DNA of 64,000 nt from Talpa occidentalis (GCF_014898055.3 NW_023601433.1:71407683-71471682); one strand, 5' to 3'; shown: positions 46,831-59,613, counted from the stretch's first letter. Numbers and translations are program-made. The notes: generated from the letters alone by a model not told the origin.

Positions 46831-47213
46831 CTATTAGATTTTACTGCCTCTCCCAAAGATGTAAAAACAGCACAGGCCCCTCGCCCCACTCGACCTTTTT
46901 GTAAGGAAGGACTTGGTTGGCTTTGTAGGTTTAGGTTCTAACTCATCCTGTGACCTTGGTCAAGGAATTTTTCGTCTTTGGCCCATTTTAACTATTTTGT
47001 AGAAAGAGTGTCATACCAATGCGGGCAAACCTGGTACTTGGTTATATGGATAGGTCTAGGGCAAGGCTCAGGAATTTGCAGTTAACAAGTACCTTAGGGA
47101 GACTGACATAGAGCAACCTTTGAGGCTTACTGGTGCACAGGATCCTTAAAAATCACTTCCTGTTCTAAAGTGCTTTGATTCCTTGTCTCTTATTTATTGC
47201 CATTTCTTTAAAG

Positions 47214-47433
47214 CAGTGGTTCTCAGTCGGAGGTGATTTTACCCCCACCCCCACTTCCAATTTGGTAGTGCAGGGAGATATTTTTTGGTTGTTGCAAGTG
47301 AAAAGTGGGTGCTACTGGCATCTATAGGTAGAAACCAGGAATGCTGCTCAATATGTACAATGTGCAAGACAGCCCCCACAACTGAGAATTATCTGACCCA
47401 AAATGTCAGTAGTGTTTTACTGAAGAAACCCTG
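47214..47433 (+). mobile_element. hAT-type MITE (copy 2), in ANKRD13A intron 1
   Basis: Starts 'cagtggttctcagtcgg', contains 'gtgctactggcatctatagg' and ends 'actgaagaaaccctg'. It matches copy 1 at 45397, in the same orientation, so the two flank the ANKRD13A promoter. Confidence 0.75.
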
Positions 47434-49029
47434 CTTTGAAGCCATCCCAACTCTGGAAGGTATGGGTGTCCTCAAGTTACAAGTTAACACACTTAGCAGT
47501 TACCTACCATAAGGATTTGTAATTATTTGAAGCAATTGTTTTTGTTCATGTCTCTTTATTCAATGTACTAAAGCTCTGGTTTTTGAATGGCTCAAAACTG
47601 ACAATATAATTGTCAAGGAATTTTAGAGGAAAAAATGACAATTTGGCAAAAATTGAGCAAGATCAGCATCAACCTGTTTGGTGGTCACTGCTGAGCATGG
47701 CACCCCACTGTATTTCCTTTTTAAGTCTGTTGAGTACCCACTGGAAGTCAAATGTCCCTTTCTTTTCCCATTTAAATCCTCTATCCAGACAGAATAAACT
47801 TTTATTGTAAGAGTCATTGGTCTTAATTAGATCATGCCTCCAGGGTAAACGAATCACAACTGGACATTCCAGTATACCTGCTGATTTAATTCGCTTTTTG
47901 TTACCAGACCTGACTCAGAGGGGTCTTCCATCATTTTGCTTTTAGATCTTTGTCTAAATCTAACCTTGGACACTTTAAAAATGGCCAGAGAGTCCTCTTT
48001 TTTTGGTCTACTGCGTTTTGCATCTGTACTTCCTCAGTGTTGGGTGTATTCAGCTTCTTGCAAAATGTTGAGATAAAGTAAAAGCTAAGTCACAGAACAT
48101 AACTCTTGCTAGAGAGGTTCATCATCATTGAACTATACACTTTCAGTACCCATTTCTGGAAACAGCAGTTTTTCTATTCATTGGAGGGTGAAGAAAAGAG
48201 TTTAAATGAAGTGCAGTTTTTCTTTACAGAAAAACTTCTTGGGTAAGAACAAAATCTTGGTTTATAATCTTAAATGTGACATAGTTTAATGATTTTTGTT
48301 TCCTGCAAGCTGTGATAAAAGTGTCCACTGAAAGTTCTCTGTGCTTCTTACCTTGAAGAATGCTATGACATTTATGATTAGGGAATTTTAATTTTGCAAC
48401 AGATTTTCCTGGAATAAATTGGTCCTTACTGCTTTTGACTGTCAATGAGGTAAAGAAGAAGATTCATACTTGCTAATTATTTGGTTTTGACTTTATTATT
48501 TGTTATCACTGCAAATCATTTCATAGTATACCAGTTCCCTCTGAGGAGCAGATAGTTGAAGTATATCCATAAAGAATATCTTAACCATGGAAGTGTGACT
48601 GTCAACACAGGGTAATCCAATTTCAGTCCAGAAAATTAGCCACTGAAGGGGTCAGCCCTTAAAAGGGCATACTCTAAAGGGGTTTTTGTTTGACTTGAAG
48701 CTCTGCTATTACTGTCTTGGAATTCATGAATTTTTTTTTTTTTTTTTTTTTTTTGAGTAAGGGGCATCAGGTTTTCATGTTTCACTGGGTCTTCAAATTA
48801 TGTAATTTCGTTCAGGGTCAAGAAATTGATTAATTGATATCATTAAAATTAGGTGGTAGGAATTATTTTGTTCTCGTATTTTTTTGAGATCCTCTCATTA
48901 TGACCCAGCTACTTCTTATGACTTGGAGGTAGTTGTTTTAATTACCAGTATGAATACTGATTAAATTGTGAGTTTGGGTGTATAATTTACTCTTTTTGAG
49001 TTGTGTCATTGCCTATAAAAATGGGGAGA

Positions 49030-49250
49030 CTAACATGAAAGCTTATTTTGTTGGCACTGTGCTGAAATGTTGTATGTGCAATTTTAGGTTTAATTCTCAT
49101 ACCAATCCTCAGGGTGAGTGCTGTTACAATTCCCATTTTACTATAAGAAAGCCAAGATGAAGAGGCTCAGTCACTCAGCCAATGGCCAAACCAGGTTGTC
49201 AACCCAGAAAGTCAGGCTCAGTCCTAATCCTGTCTCCTTAACCTTTACTC
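49030..49250 (-). mobile_element. MIR relic
   Basis: Contains 'ctcataccaatcctcagggt', 'attcccattttactataaga' and 'aggctcagtcactcagccaa', antisense MIR. Confidence 0.65.
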
Positions 49251-49256
49251 CATACA

Positions 49257-49727
49257 GATAGTCTCTGACTTGTAGTAGTTTGAGTTATAGAAAAGCAATA
49301 CGAATTCAGTGAAAACCATACTTTGGATCTTTATCTTTTCCCGGATTGGCAGTATTTGGTACAATACTCTCCAGTTGCTGGGCGTGAGCCACAGTTTCTA
49401 GCCACCCACCCAGATATGAGAGTAAACAACCCATATGCTGGAGTACAGCATTTCTTGGATATTAAGTTCTGAGTTAGTCATCCCATTATGTCTACTAAAT
49501 GCTTATCTGTGTCTCCTGCTTCTGAGATATTCAGAACTTTAGTATAAAGTAGGCTTTGTGTTAGATGATTTTGCCCAACCTTAGATTAATGTAAGTTTGG
49601 AGCACATTTAAGGTAGGTTGCGCAAAGCTGTGATGTTTGGTAGGTTAGGTGTACTAAATGTATTTTTGACTTAATGATATTTTCAACTCATGATGAACTT
49701 ATCAGGACTTAATCTTGTCTTAATTTG
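49257..49727 (+). mobile_element. Tigger-type (Tc1/mariner) MITE relic
   Basis: Starts 'gatagtctctgacttgtagt', contains 'atcttttcccggattggcag', 'ggtaggttaggtgtactaaa' and ends 'actcatgatgaacttatcag'. This follows the consensus order of a Tigger-family non-autonomous element. No transposase frame. Confidence 0.75.
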
Positions 49728-51454
49728 AGGGAGACCTGGAAGTTGAGACTTCCAGGACTGCGCCTCCATTTCAGGTTTGTGAGAATAAGGCAGAGAACAG
49801 ATCTGAAAGTTCAGACACATGGTAAACGTGCATGTTATTTACCATTGTTATTGCTGTTATCATAGTCATCCTGGAATTTTCTCTGCTTTTATGTGTGTTC
49901 GGTTTTCCTGTAAGGCATATGTATTGACTGCCTAATTAAAATGAAAAAAAAAAAATTGTCACCCAGCAATGAAACTGTTTCACTTAATGTTTTGTTTGGG
50001 ACTATGTCTGCTGTCCATTCTCTCCTTCCTTCTGTCACATGAGTGAGGCTTGGAGGAGGCACACTGGTAGCTGTAAGAATTTTATTTCATTCTAGGAACA
50101 GCAGCACAGAAAGAATCAAGTTTATCCAGATGAAGAGGCTAAGTACATGTTTGAGTGTGTGTGAGTCAGCCCCAACCCCACCTTCTTGCTAACTTTGCCA
50201 ACTGTGAGATTGTTTTAAGATTTCAATATTTGCTCAGCAGAGGCACTTAATAAAGTGCCTCTTTACTATCGTAAATAGTCATCACCTTTACTATCATTAA
50301 TAGTCAGTGGGGCTTTGAAGTTGATTGGTAAAGTTGGAATGATTTGTATTATAGATAATGTCATTTGGAGAGGCCTGTTAACATCTTTCACCTTCTTAGG
50401 ACCCTCCTCCTAAAGCTGGGAGAATGAATGAAAACCTAGGAGACAAATGTAAAGACCAGTGCACCTTACAGGGTACAAAAACCCTGGGCCCAGAAGGGTG
50501 GAGGATGGCAGGTGTGGCCTGACTCTTGTGTCAGCCCCAGGTTAGAAGCCAGCAGGTGAAAGTCCAAAATCCAGGCAAGGGGATGATCCAGATAGCAGCA
50601 GCACTCAGAGCCTGACAGGGAGCCACCCTTGGATTCTCACCCCAGTCTGTGGCAGGCAGGGGGAATTCACTGGGCACACACTCAAGTCTGTTGGCTGGAG
50701 GCCTGCCACAAGCCATGGCCTGGCATTGAGGTTGAAAAACCTAGAGCCTATGGTCAGAGTGCTTCCCTACGGCCCTCAGGGGTTCTGGCTTAGCCCTTGG
50801 GAGCTTAGGGAACCTAGTCTATGGATACCTTCTCCCCAAACCCCTCTTGCTTGGGGTGGGAGAATCAGCTTGAGCCATAGCCATAGATGACCACAGTGGA
50901 CTAAGAATACACGGGAGTGAGAGTGATTGACTTTGTCAAGAATGGAGACTTAGCAGCCTCTTGGTAGAGACCCCCCAAGAGATACCAGTGATAGTTTATG
51001 AAGTACTTACTAAGTGCCAGGTTCTGAGACCCAGAGGGATTGAATAATTCACCGAAGAGAGCTGGAAGCCTACCTGACTGGCTCTGCAGCCTTTACTCAA
51101 AGGTTGGCTTTTGGGGCCTCTGGAGGAGAGCAGGTTGGTAAAGAAGGCTTTCATGGAGAAAAATTGGTAGACTGAAATGAGCAAATAAGAAGAGAAATCT
51201 CGTTACATTCTTCTTTGGGACACTATGGTAATTAATAGGCACGGATATTTATAATTTGGTACAACTCACATCTGAAGAAAGTTAAAGGAAAAACTTAAAA
51301 TCAGATTTCAAAGCCATTTCAGTTATATTCTGAAAGCTCTTGCTCTTGAGCTAACATTATTAGTTGAAGACCTAAGCCCCACTAAATGAAATTTAGGAAG
51401 AATCCGTTTTAGGAAGAATTTCACCTCATATGAAACCATGCTGTGTGAGTGTCT

Positions 51455-51560
51455 GATGGTAAGAACTAATGCTTAGTGTTTACTGTGGACTTGGGTGTTG
51501 AGCCTTCACCCTCTAAGAGCTCTGCAAGGCAGGTGCTTTTATAATTTATAAGGGAGCAAA
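51455..51560 (-). mobile_element. MIR relic
   Basis: 'gagctctgcaaggcaggtgc' and 'taagggagcaaactaaagct' resemble the antisense MIR core. Short and diverged. Confidence 0.4.
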
Positions 51561-51589
51561 CTAAAGCTGGAGAGAAATTAAACAAAAAG

Positions 51590-53480
51590 ACCATAGATAC
51601 AGTGATTGTTTTTTCAAAAAAGTCTCTAGTGAAATATAATTCATTTATCATAGAATTCACACTTTAGAGTAAATTATATGATGTAAATTATATGATGCTT
51701 TTCTGTGCTTTGAGTATATTCACTGAGTTGGAATGATCAAATTCCAGCACATTTTTATCACCCCTAAAAGATATAGTCACTCCCCACTCCCAATCCCTTC
51801 AGCCCCAGGCAGCCATTGATCTACTTTCTGCCTTTAGAAATTGGCCTGTGCTGGACATTTTATATAAATGGAATCATATAATGTGTAATATGTGTGTGTG
51901 CTTTAGTCAATATGATGTTTTGAGGTTCATCCACATTGTGGCAGGTATCAGTAGTTTATTCCTTTGTTATGGGTGAATAATATTCCATGGCTTATCCATT
52001 CTACACGTTTTATTTATACATTTATCAGTAGATGGACATTTGTTTTTTTCCCCACTTTTTGGCTATTATTGTAACGGGTGGTCTCCAGGGAATGGGGAGA
52101 TTCCAGTTCCTTGCCCCACCCAAAGGAGGGTAGAGATGAATAGGGAGAGGAAGCCGGAGACGAGGCTGGAGAAGGAAGGAAGCAGGATGGAGAGCCAGAG
52201 GAGACCTGAAGGAGACACATGGAGCAGAGATACATGTGAAGAAACTGCGCTTGCTTCTTGGTTCTGGACTGGTTTAAACAGATGTGGGTGAGAGACCCGT
52301 GGGGAGGTTGACGATGGCAGTGTTTATCTTGATTTTGTTCCTTTTGTCCCAGATGTGCTGGGCCCCTTCTGCTTCTTTCCCGTGGGTCCCCACCAAAGAT
52401 GCTTTACACTTATGTCAGGTTTTTGGGCCTCAGTGGCCCTGTTTTGGGCTAACCCTGTTTGATTGGATGTTTGCCCGCGAGGGGATGGGTAGTTTCGGGT
52501 GCTTGATTTGGAAACTATATTCTTCCCCTTTTCTTTGTTGCACCCTAATTATATTAAAGTTCCTCTCCATTAAAGGTCATATAAGTTTTGTCTTGATGCG
52601 GCAGATGGCAGACCCTATTTGGAGGAGGCATATTTGGGGTAATGATGTGCCCCCTCCCTGTCCTGTAACATTATGAATAATGTTGCTATACACATTTTTG
52701 TCCAGGTTTTCATATGATTTTATGTTTTTATTTCTCTTGGATAAACATCTAGGAGAGGAATTGCTGGATCATATGGATGTATGTTCAACTTTTTGAGGAA
52801 CTTCCAACTATTTCTCAAAGTGACCACACTATTTTGTATTACCACCAAAAGCGTATGAGGCTTCTAGTTTCTCCATTCTCTTTAACACCTTGTTATTGTC
52901 TGTCTTTCCGGCTGTAGCCACTCTAGTGGCTATGAAGTGGTATCTCATTGTGGTTTTGATTTGCAGTTACCTAATGAGTGATGTTCAGCATTTCTTCATG
53001 TACATGCTGACTTTTTGTATATCTTCTTTGGAGAAATATCTGTTCAAATCCTTTGTCTTTCTAAAAATTGGGTTGTCTTTTTATTCTTGAATAGTTAGAG
53101 TGCTTCTTTTATTCTGAATATTGGTTCCTTATCAGATGTGTAACTTGGAAATATTTTCTTCCACTGTGTCTTCTTTATAACAGCATTTGAAGTATAAAAA
53201 TTATCAATTCTGATAAATGCTGATAAAGTACAGTTTATTTATTTCTTCTTGTTGCTTCTAAGAGTTTTGTTTTGGCTCTTACATTTGGGCTTATGATAAA
53301 TTTGGAGCTAATTTTCATATATTGCTACAATAATTTCATGTGTTGTGTATAAAAACTTACCAGTTGTTCAAGCACCATTTGTTGAAAAGATTGTTCTTCC
53401 CCCATTGAATTATTTTGGCACGCTATTGAAAATCAGTTGACCATAAATGTAAAAATTTGTTTTTGGACTTTAAATTGTGT
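51590..53480 (-). mobile_element. Ancient L1 3' fragment, split by a solo LTR
   Basis: The plus strand reads the antisense L1 3' part: 'ggaatcatataatgtgtaat', 'aatattccatggcttatcca', then after the LTR 'gaattgctggatcatatgga', 'ggtatctcattgtggttttg', 'caagcaccatttgttgaaaa'. No intact frame. Ends approximate. Confidence 0.85.
52070..52670 (+). mobile_element. Solo LTR of an endogenous retrovirus
   Basis: 601 bp starting TGTAACGGG and ending CCTGTAACA, which are imperfect inverted termini of the TG...CA type. It is flanked by a 4-bp duplication ttat (52066-52069 and 52671-52674) and inserted in the antisense L1, whose sequence resumes directly after. ATTAAA-type signals occur near 52552-52577. 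A 4-bp duplication fits several gamma- or MaLR-like groups; the family was not determined. No internal viral sequence remains, indicating LTR-LTR recombination. A 130-codon open frame inside is not a recognised gene. Confidence 0.85.
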
Positions 53481-53812
53481 TCCATTAATTTTTTTTTCCC
53501 CTCCGAATGCCTTCTCTTACCACATGGCTCTTTCTAGTTTCCTTTTGAATTCCATTAATATATATGTCTGTCCTATGCCCATGTGGGCTGCAGAGCCAGC
53601 CAGGTAGGCTTCCACCTCTCTCACAGTTCTGGTGTCTAGGGATGTAAGAACCTATAGATTTGACGTGGAGGGTGTCCTTCTTGATTCATAGCAGGTATTC
53701 TTCCTTATCTTTTTTAAATGAGAAAGGCACAAGAGCCTCTGAAGAGATAATTAGCTATACTAGCATGCTGCCGTGTGGCTCATACGTTCTGTTTTCCCTG
53801 TAGTCCAAAATA

Positions 53813-53876
53813 AGTCAACAACCTAATATATCTGACTTTGTTGAAAAAAGTCAACAACCTAATATATCTGACTTTG
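53813..53876. repeat. 28-bp spaced direct duplication
   Basis: The 28-bp unit from 'agtcaacaacctaatatatc' to 'tgactttg' occurs at 53813-53840 and again at 53849-53876, identical, with an 8-bp spacer. A recent local duplication. Confidence 0.95.
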
Positions 53877-53994
53877 ATTGTACACATCATATCTCAGCAC
53901 TGCCCAAGAGCTAGAATATTCATCCTTAGTCTGAGATGTTAGTTTCATTCTGCCGAGTGAAAGGCGGTTTCCCCTTTTGTGTGATAAATATCAC

Positions 53995-54075
53995 TAAGCA
54001 CCTCCTATATGTTAGGCACTGCACTGAGCCTAGCACCTTTCATATAAGTTGATCTCACTAGGCTTGTATAATAGA
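53995..54075 (-). mobile_element. MIR relic
   Basis: 'taagcacctcctatatgtta' and 'ggcactgcactgagcctagc' match the antisense MIR 3' half. Confidence 0.5.
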
Positions 54076-55882
54076 TGTATAAGAGTGCCATTAATTTGCT
54101 AAATATTTATTTCCTGCTAAATTATTTCAAGTTCATAATTTTTAGCCTTACTATATATTTTTTAAAAATCAGGTTGGCAGATGCTAGGAAATATAAGACC
54201 TGGATTTCTTTGGTGAAATACACAAGCTATACCCTTGGGAAAAGTCAGGGATTCCTGAGAGGTGATGTGGGCCCCTTTCTAGGAGACATGTTGGTAACTT
54301 CAGCACCTTAGAGGACACTGAGGCTTGGGATTGGTCCAGGAGGATGTGTGTTCACTTAGCAGAATCCTTCAACCATTGTGTTGTTCTTCAGCAACTGTTC
54401 TGTCTTCCCAGCACAATTTTAACAAATTGACTTCAGGGTATTCAATAGCTGTTGGATTGTAGTTATGAATCCACAGTCCTGTTTACCTTTTTTCCCTGTG
54501 GCCAATAAGTGGCACGTTCTGGATAGAACATGGAGGATGCAATTGATGACTGGACAACAATTAGCTTTTCAAATCAAGATAAAGCACATTTCCTAAGAAG
54601 TATTATGGCATTTAAAATGCTTTTGCATTCCAAAATTCCCATGGCAGTTTGCTGTTATCCTTGGAAGACTGTTCAGAGCTGTCTTTAGAAGGCAGTGCCC
54701 AGCTATTCAGACTGAGTTCACGCCAGATAATCTGCTGCTCACCTCTGGAGATCCACTGCAGGTCCCAGAAGGAGTCAGAATAGGAAGGAAGAGTAAAAGC
54801 CAAGTCTGCATATCTGGCATGAAGAAGAAAGCCCTCGAGGGGAAGTGGACCAAAAAGGCATGTGTGTGTTTTCACATTTATCTAAAAATATATCCACATA
54901 CATGCTTCATGGCACCTGCCCATTGTCTGGAGGACCCACAGATGCTGCCTCTTCGGGGCACTTGGGACTGAATACACTATATTGAAAGTGGTGATTTGGT
55001 GGTTATCCAGCTAAAGAATGTAATTTTATCCTGACCTAAGTTATCTTCTGTACTTTCAGTTTTGATTAAAATCCTGTACTTCCTGTTCTAGACTTGAATG
55101 CTGATATGTGCTTGAGAAATCCCCCATGTTCCATGTCATGAGGTGCTTACCTCTCTTGAAGGCCCCTGCTTAGCCTTATTTAGACTTAATTTGAATGCTG
55201 TTAAAAGTTTGTGCTTGAAGATATAAGGTCTATAGCCAGTGTTTCCTTTTTAAACACTTAACTTTAGAAAAAAAGAAACTCAGTTAATTATAACTTCTTC
55301 ACTCCCCAAATTTGTATTTCCACCATGCCATGTGCAAGCATTCATTTTTCCATATATTGCTTTAAGTATTTTTTTCCAGCTAAGTAAATTCCATTTATTA
55401 ATTAAGATTGGGTTTAAATCTTTCCTGCTCTGTCCCACAAAGATTTCCCATTCACGTGAATGCTGGACTCACCTTTGCTGTTTTCTGCCCTGCACAGTGT
55501 TTTATGGTTTTACCACTCAAACACCAAGCCCAACTCAGGCTCTCAAGGAGAAGACTATGGCTTCCAATGTTTTTGACTCCCCCTCAGTGGCTAGAACCAG
55601 ATGCAAAGATTTCCCTGAGTAAGAGCTGAGCACTGATGCAGATCATTGTAAGCCTTGTCTTTCAAATCCCATCCACTTTTCAAGACATGGCTCAAACTGT
55701 TCTGGGCTTTTATTCTTGGAGAGACTTTTCTTCACTCTCTCAATTTCAGCACTTGTGATTGGACATAGTGCTGTAATTAATGTGTAAATACTATTTCCTT
55801 TTATATATAATATTATCTCATAAGCACATTTCCAAGTTTTATGTACTCTATCCAATTATAAGTGGTAGTGTTTGCTTCACAG

Positions 55883-56015
55883 AATGTGGAGGCTCTGGAT
55901 CCACGAGGTCGAACCTTACTGCATCTTGCTGTTTCTTTGGGACATTTGGAATCTGCTAGAGTCTTGCTCCGGCATAAAGCAGATGTTACAAAAGAAAATC
56001 ATGAGGGATGGACAG
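55883..56015 (+). CDS. ANKRD13A: ANKRD13A coding exon 2 (residues 33-76) with a GC 5' splice site
   Basis: 133 nt, with acceptor gcttcacag| and donor GGACAG|GCAAGT. It encodes the ankyrin repeat [20 protein letters not shown] followed by [20 protein letters not shown]. The codon split G|TT joins exon 3 in frame only if GC is the donor, so this is a GC-AG intron. HEGW stands where I recall RQGW in human. Confidence 0.95.
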
Positions 56016-56829
56016 GCAAGTATACTTTTATAATAAAGCTTTTCCCTTCAGTTTATCTTTTTGAATAAAGGCCAGTCCCAGTAATAATCATCCTTGGAGT
56101 AATCTTTATTTTAGCACTCTTTCTCTCTTGGGAATGGGGCATGTGGGGAGCTTGCCCCATGGGGTACACAGGGCTCAGGAAATGGGAGCTGGGATGCTGC
56201 TGACTGATCTGCAGCACAGTGGCCCAAATTGTTTTCTTGCACCAAAAGCCTCCCAGAGGGTGGCTCCCTATCCAGAAAGCAGCTCTCTGCTCAAACCCTT
56301 TCTCCTATATGTGAGCATGGAGGCCAGACTTCCTCAGAGGAATGTGATGGTAACTCCAGTGAACCCATCAGAACAGGCAAAATTAAAAAGAAAGTGTGAC
56401 TTGAAATGGCCTTTTCCAGTGAAATCTTGGTACTGTTCTGCAAGCTAGATTACTGATCCAGTAATGTTGCATTGACTGAACAAGGGTACACACAAGCACA
56501 AGTTTGCCTGTCCGCTCTGTGTGTCACCACAGCTGGCTGATCACATGCTTAAGCCAGCTCTCTGAAGATACTGTCTGATTTATAAACCAGTGATAAAATT
56601 GGGGGGAGGGGAGAGAGCAGGACAGGGGCGGATGGGAGTGTTCTCTTTTCATCAATTAAGAGCTAGCAATTAGAAGTCATGGTCATAAATGAAGACGTGG
56701 GCGTACAGACTCTTGCTTTTGTAGAAAATGTGGGTCTTTGATGTGTAGAGATATTTTCAAACTGGCTTTGGAATTTGTCTGCGGGTATGAGAATACCAGG
56801 TAATTAAACTTTATCTTTTTATTTTCCAG

Positions 56830-56954
56830 TTTTACATGAGGCTGTCAGCACCGGTGATCCTGAGATGGTATACACAGTTCTTCAACATCGAGACTACCAC
56901 AACACATCGATGGCCCTTGGGGGAGTCCCTGAACTGCTCCAAAAAATTCTTGAG
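56830..56954 (+). CDS. ANKRD13A: ANKRD13A coding exon 3 (residues 77-118, ankyrin repeat 2)
   Basis: 125 nt, with acceptor tattttccag| and donor TTGAG|GTATCT. It encodes [20 protein letters not shown] then [20 protein letters not shown]. The LHEAVSTGD motif is the second ankyrin repeat. Confidence 0.96.
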
Positions 56955-58812
56955 GTATCTGTGAAAATGGGGCGATGCCACATTTTGAGTTAAATGCTAA
57001 TGTGATAGCTGAAGACACAGCCTGACATCCTTGCGTGCCTTCCAGAGAACTTTAGGAATCGTGAATATGATATGAGTACCAAATAACATTATTCCTTGCC
57101 TTTCCAACTTGTTAAATGTAGGAGATCTTTCACAGGTTATGTTTATAGGTCAGCAGGCTTACCTTGTAAGTGTCATTTAAAAATTTTAACTTAGGACAAG
57201 TGGGCATCTAGCAATTACTTTGACTAGACACCTGTTTTCTTAAAAGTAGCATCCTGAACATAGGTCATCTTGGGGAAACAATGATGAGCATCAGTTACTA
57301 TACGAGGATTTTCAGGCTCTGATAGGACTAAGATTTGTGTGCTACTTCTCTCTGTCACATCCAGCCATTAGCACTTTGCAACTTCTAATCAATGTCTTAG
57401 ATTATTTAATTACTAGCTTTCAGGGCATTTATCTGTCTTGTGAATTTTAGCGTAGGGGTTCTGTGACACTTGAAAAACTTTCTTAAAATTGACTCAGGCT
57501 CGCGCATTGTTTGGATGATGGTTGCCGTTCTTCGGATAATCCTTGTTACCTGCAAGAGCCATCTTATCTTTTAACCATATTGGAAAGCAACATTTCCAGG
57601 GTGATGACAAAGTACCAATGGTTCAATTTTCATGTTGTTTATTTTCAGTTTATGCATAGACTGTGAGCTTCTGAAAATAGCTTCAAAAATATTTGCTAAA
57701 TAAAATCAGCTGTGCTACTTTCATCTAACACATTTCTTAAGAAAAATTAATAGCTCTTTGCTATGTCAGACTGCCACTGCTTGTGATCTGAATGCTCCTT
57801 TAAAAAAAAAATCATTCTCTATGACTCTTAAGTGAGACACTGCCAAAGATATGAAATGGTTATGGAAATATGAAATATTTGAAATGGTTGTGAGCATTGT
57901 TTTAAAAACAAATGTGTGTTTGAATGTTAAATTTATTGTTCTCCAACTCACTGTAATGGGAACCAAAAACATCATTTGCCTGATCATTTAACCAGGAGTC
58001 ACCTCTCTTTTAAAATATTCAGCGTAAAGTGTTTTCTCTTTTCACCTACATTGATCCACAGTTATGAAAGGCATTGAATAGTATTCTCTGCTTGAAGTTC
58101 CACACAGCCCACAAAAGGACCACGAGGGCTTGGTGGCAGCGGGGGCTGTTTTGGAGTATTGGTGTTTCAACAGTTTCTCCTTATATCCCACCTTTCTTAC
58201 CCAATGCCCCTTGAAGAGTGTCTTTGCTAATAACCAGAAGTCTGACTGGTTTTACTCTATGGTGTATTTTTGCTTTTTCTGCCCTGTGCTCCTTTAAAAA
58301 CCATGGCAAAACCTTGGGGGTGGGAGGGAACAGAAAAATATCTGGAATTTCTAACATTTCTTTTTCTTTTTCTTGGATGGTAACTATTGGATTGTGTAAG
58401 CAGTCCTCCAAGAAACTTCTAGACAAATTCATAGTAGGTGAGAAAATCATCCTAAACAGGGATGCCCTGGTGGTAAACTTCCAAAGTCAAATTCTCAAAG
58501 CTTTAAGAGCGAAGTGGGAGCATGGATCTTGTGCACACTGGAGGGCAGAATCACCTTCCTGAAGAAGTGATGATTAGCAGCCTCTTTTAGTTCCACAGAG
58601 TGGCCTGATAAGTGTGAAGCACTTCCCAACACACAAATCTTTTACAGTCAAGTTCCCACAGAATATGTGGAATCCCACTGCCTAGACTAGCCAGTTACCC
58701 CTGCTGAGTGACTTGTTCTTGACTCATCCTCCCAGGGGTGTCCTTCTGTTCTGTTAGGCACCTGGTTAAACTCTTCAATCAGATCTAACTCTTGTCCTCT
58801 CCAACTTGTTTT

Positions 58813-59080
58813 GTTGGGGTTTTTTTAAAGATTTTTAAATTTATTTTTACATAGAAGAGCTAGGGTAGAGGCCTGAGGTGCAGGGGTAAGAGGATTCACG
58901 AGAGACAGAATAGGGAGCAAAACAGACAGATCCACTGAAATACACTGCTGAGGGGAGCAGCAGGTAAGACAGGAGAGGTCTGCTACACCATGTGAGTTAG
59001 CTCCCTGGCCAGGGATCAAACCCAGGGTGTCAGGGTAGTAGTGCTGAGACTTAGACCTGGGCCACCAAGGAGGCCCCCCC
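58813..59080 (-). mobile_element. SINE 15
   Basis: Minus-oriented, 'aaagatttttaaatttattt' tail, ending 'ccaaggaggccccccccc'. Target duplication ccaac(c)ttgtttt at 58801-58812 and 59081-59093. Confidence 0.9.
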
Positions 59081-59129
59081 CCAACCTTGTTTTTAGTTAA
59101 CTTTATTAACTGTCTCTATGTATTTTTAT

Positions 59130-59397
59130 TTTTTATTTTTTTAAAGATTTATTTATTTATTTATACAAACACTGGGTACAGTCAGAAGCGCGGGAGGGTG
59201 AGAGAATTCATCAGAGCCAGAGCGGGGAGCAGGGCAGGCAGACTGACGAGGTACACTGCTGAGGGGAGCAGTGGGCGGCAGGAGAGGTCTGCATGCCATG
59301 TGGGACCCTCGCCGGCAGCAGGGGATTGAACCAGCGCTGCAGAGGCTGCGGGCAGCTTCACAACCCAGCGCTCAACCGCTGCGCCACCGGAAAGGCC
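59130..59397 (-). mobile_element. SINE 16 (GC-rich subtype)
   Basis: Minus-oriented, with 'gggattgaaccagcgctgca' box B and 'gcgccaccggaaaggcc' head. Perfect target duplication ctctatgtatttttat at 59114-59129 and 59398-59413. Confidence 0.95.
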
Positions 59398-59613
59398 CTC
59401 TATGTATTTTTATATCAAGATAAAATAACAACCTGAATAGAAAAATATAATAATAACAACTGAATGGGTTTACATTTTATATTTCTTATTTTCTCTGTTC
59501 TCCCCAACCCTCCCCTCTTTGAAAAAAAACAAAACAAAACCCTATTCACCCCTGCTATATGCATATTTAGTTAATAGTGCTCAGGGTAATTTATTTCAAA
59601 CTTTGTCCTTCAG

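Larger units (their letters stand above)
46450..55882. other. ANKRD13A intron 1
   Basis: 9.4 kb with MIR, MITE, Tigger, L1 and solo-LTR relics (listed separately), a (GAT)7 microsatellite at about 46581-46602, a 26-bp T run at about 48729-48754 and a spaced duplication at 53813-53876. The stretches 47434-49030, 49728-51450 and 54080-55880 hold nothing I recognise. Confidence 0.7.
56955..59613. other. ANKRD13A intron 3
   Basis: Holds SINEs 15 and 16 near its end. The first 1.85 kb shows nothing I recognise. Confidence 0.65.

Noticed and set aside
52284..52676. 130-codon open frame in the solo LTR
   Set aside because: It lies wholly inside LTR sequence and runs into its end. LTRs of this type do not encode proteins and no domain is visible.
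54612..54875. 87-codon minus-strand frame in ANKRD13A intron 1
   Set aside because: Composition is plausible, but there is no start context, no splice sites and no recognisable family; frames of this length are expected by chance in 64 kb.
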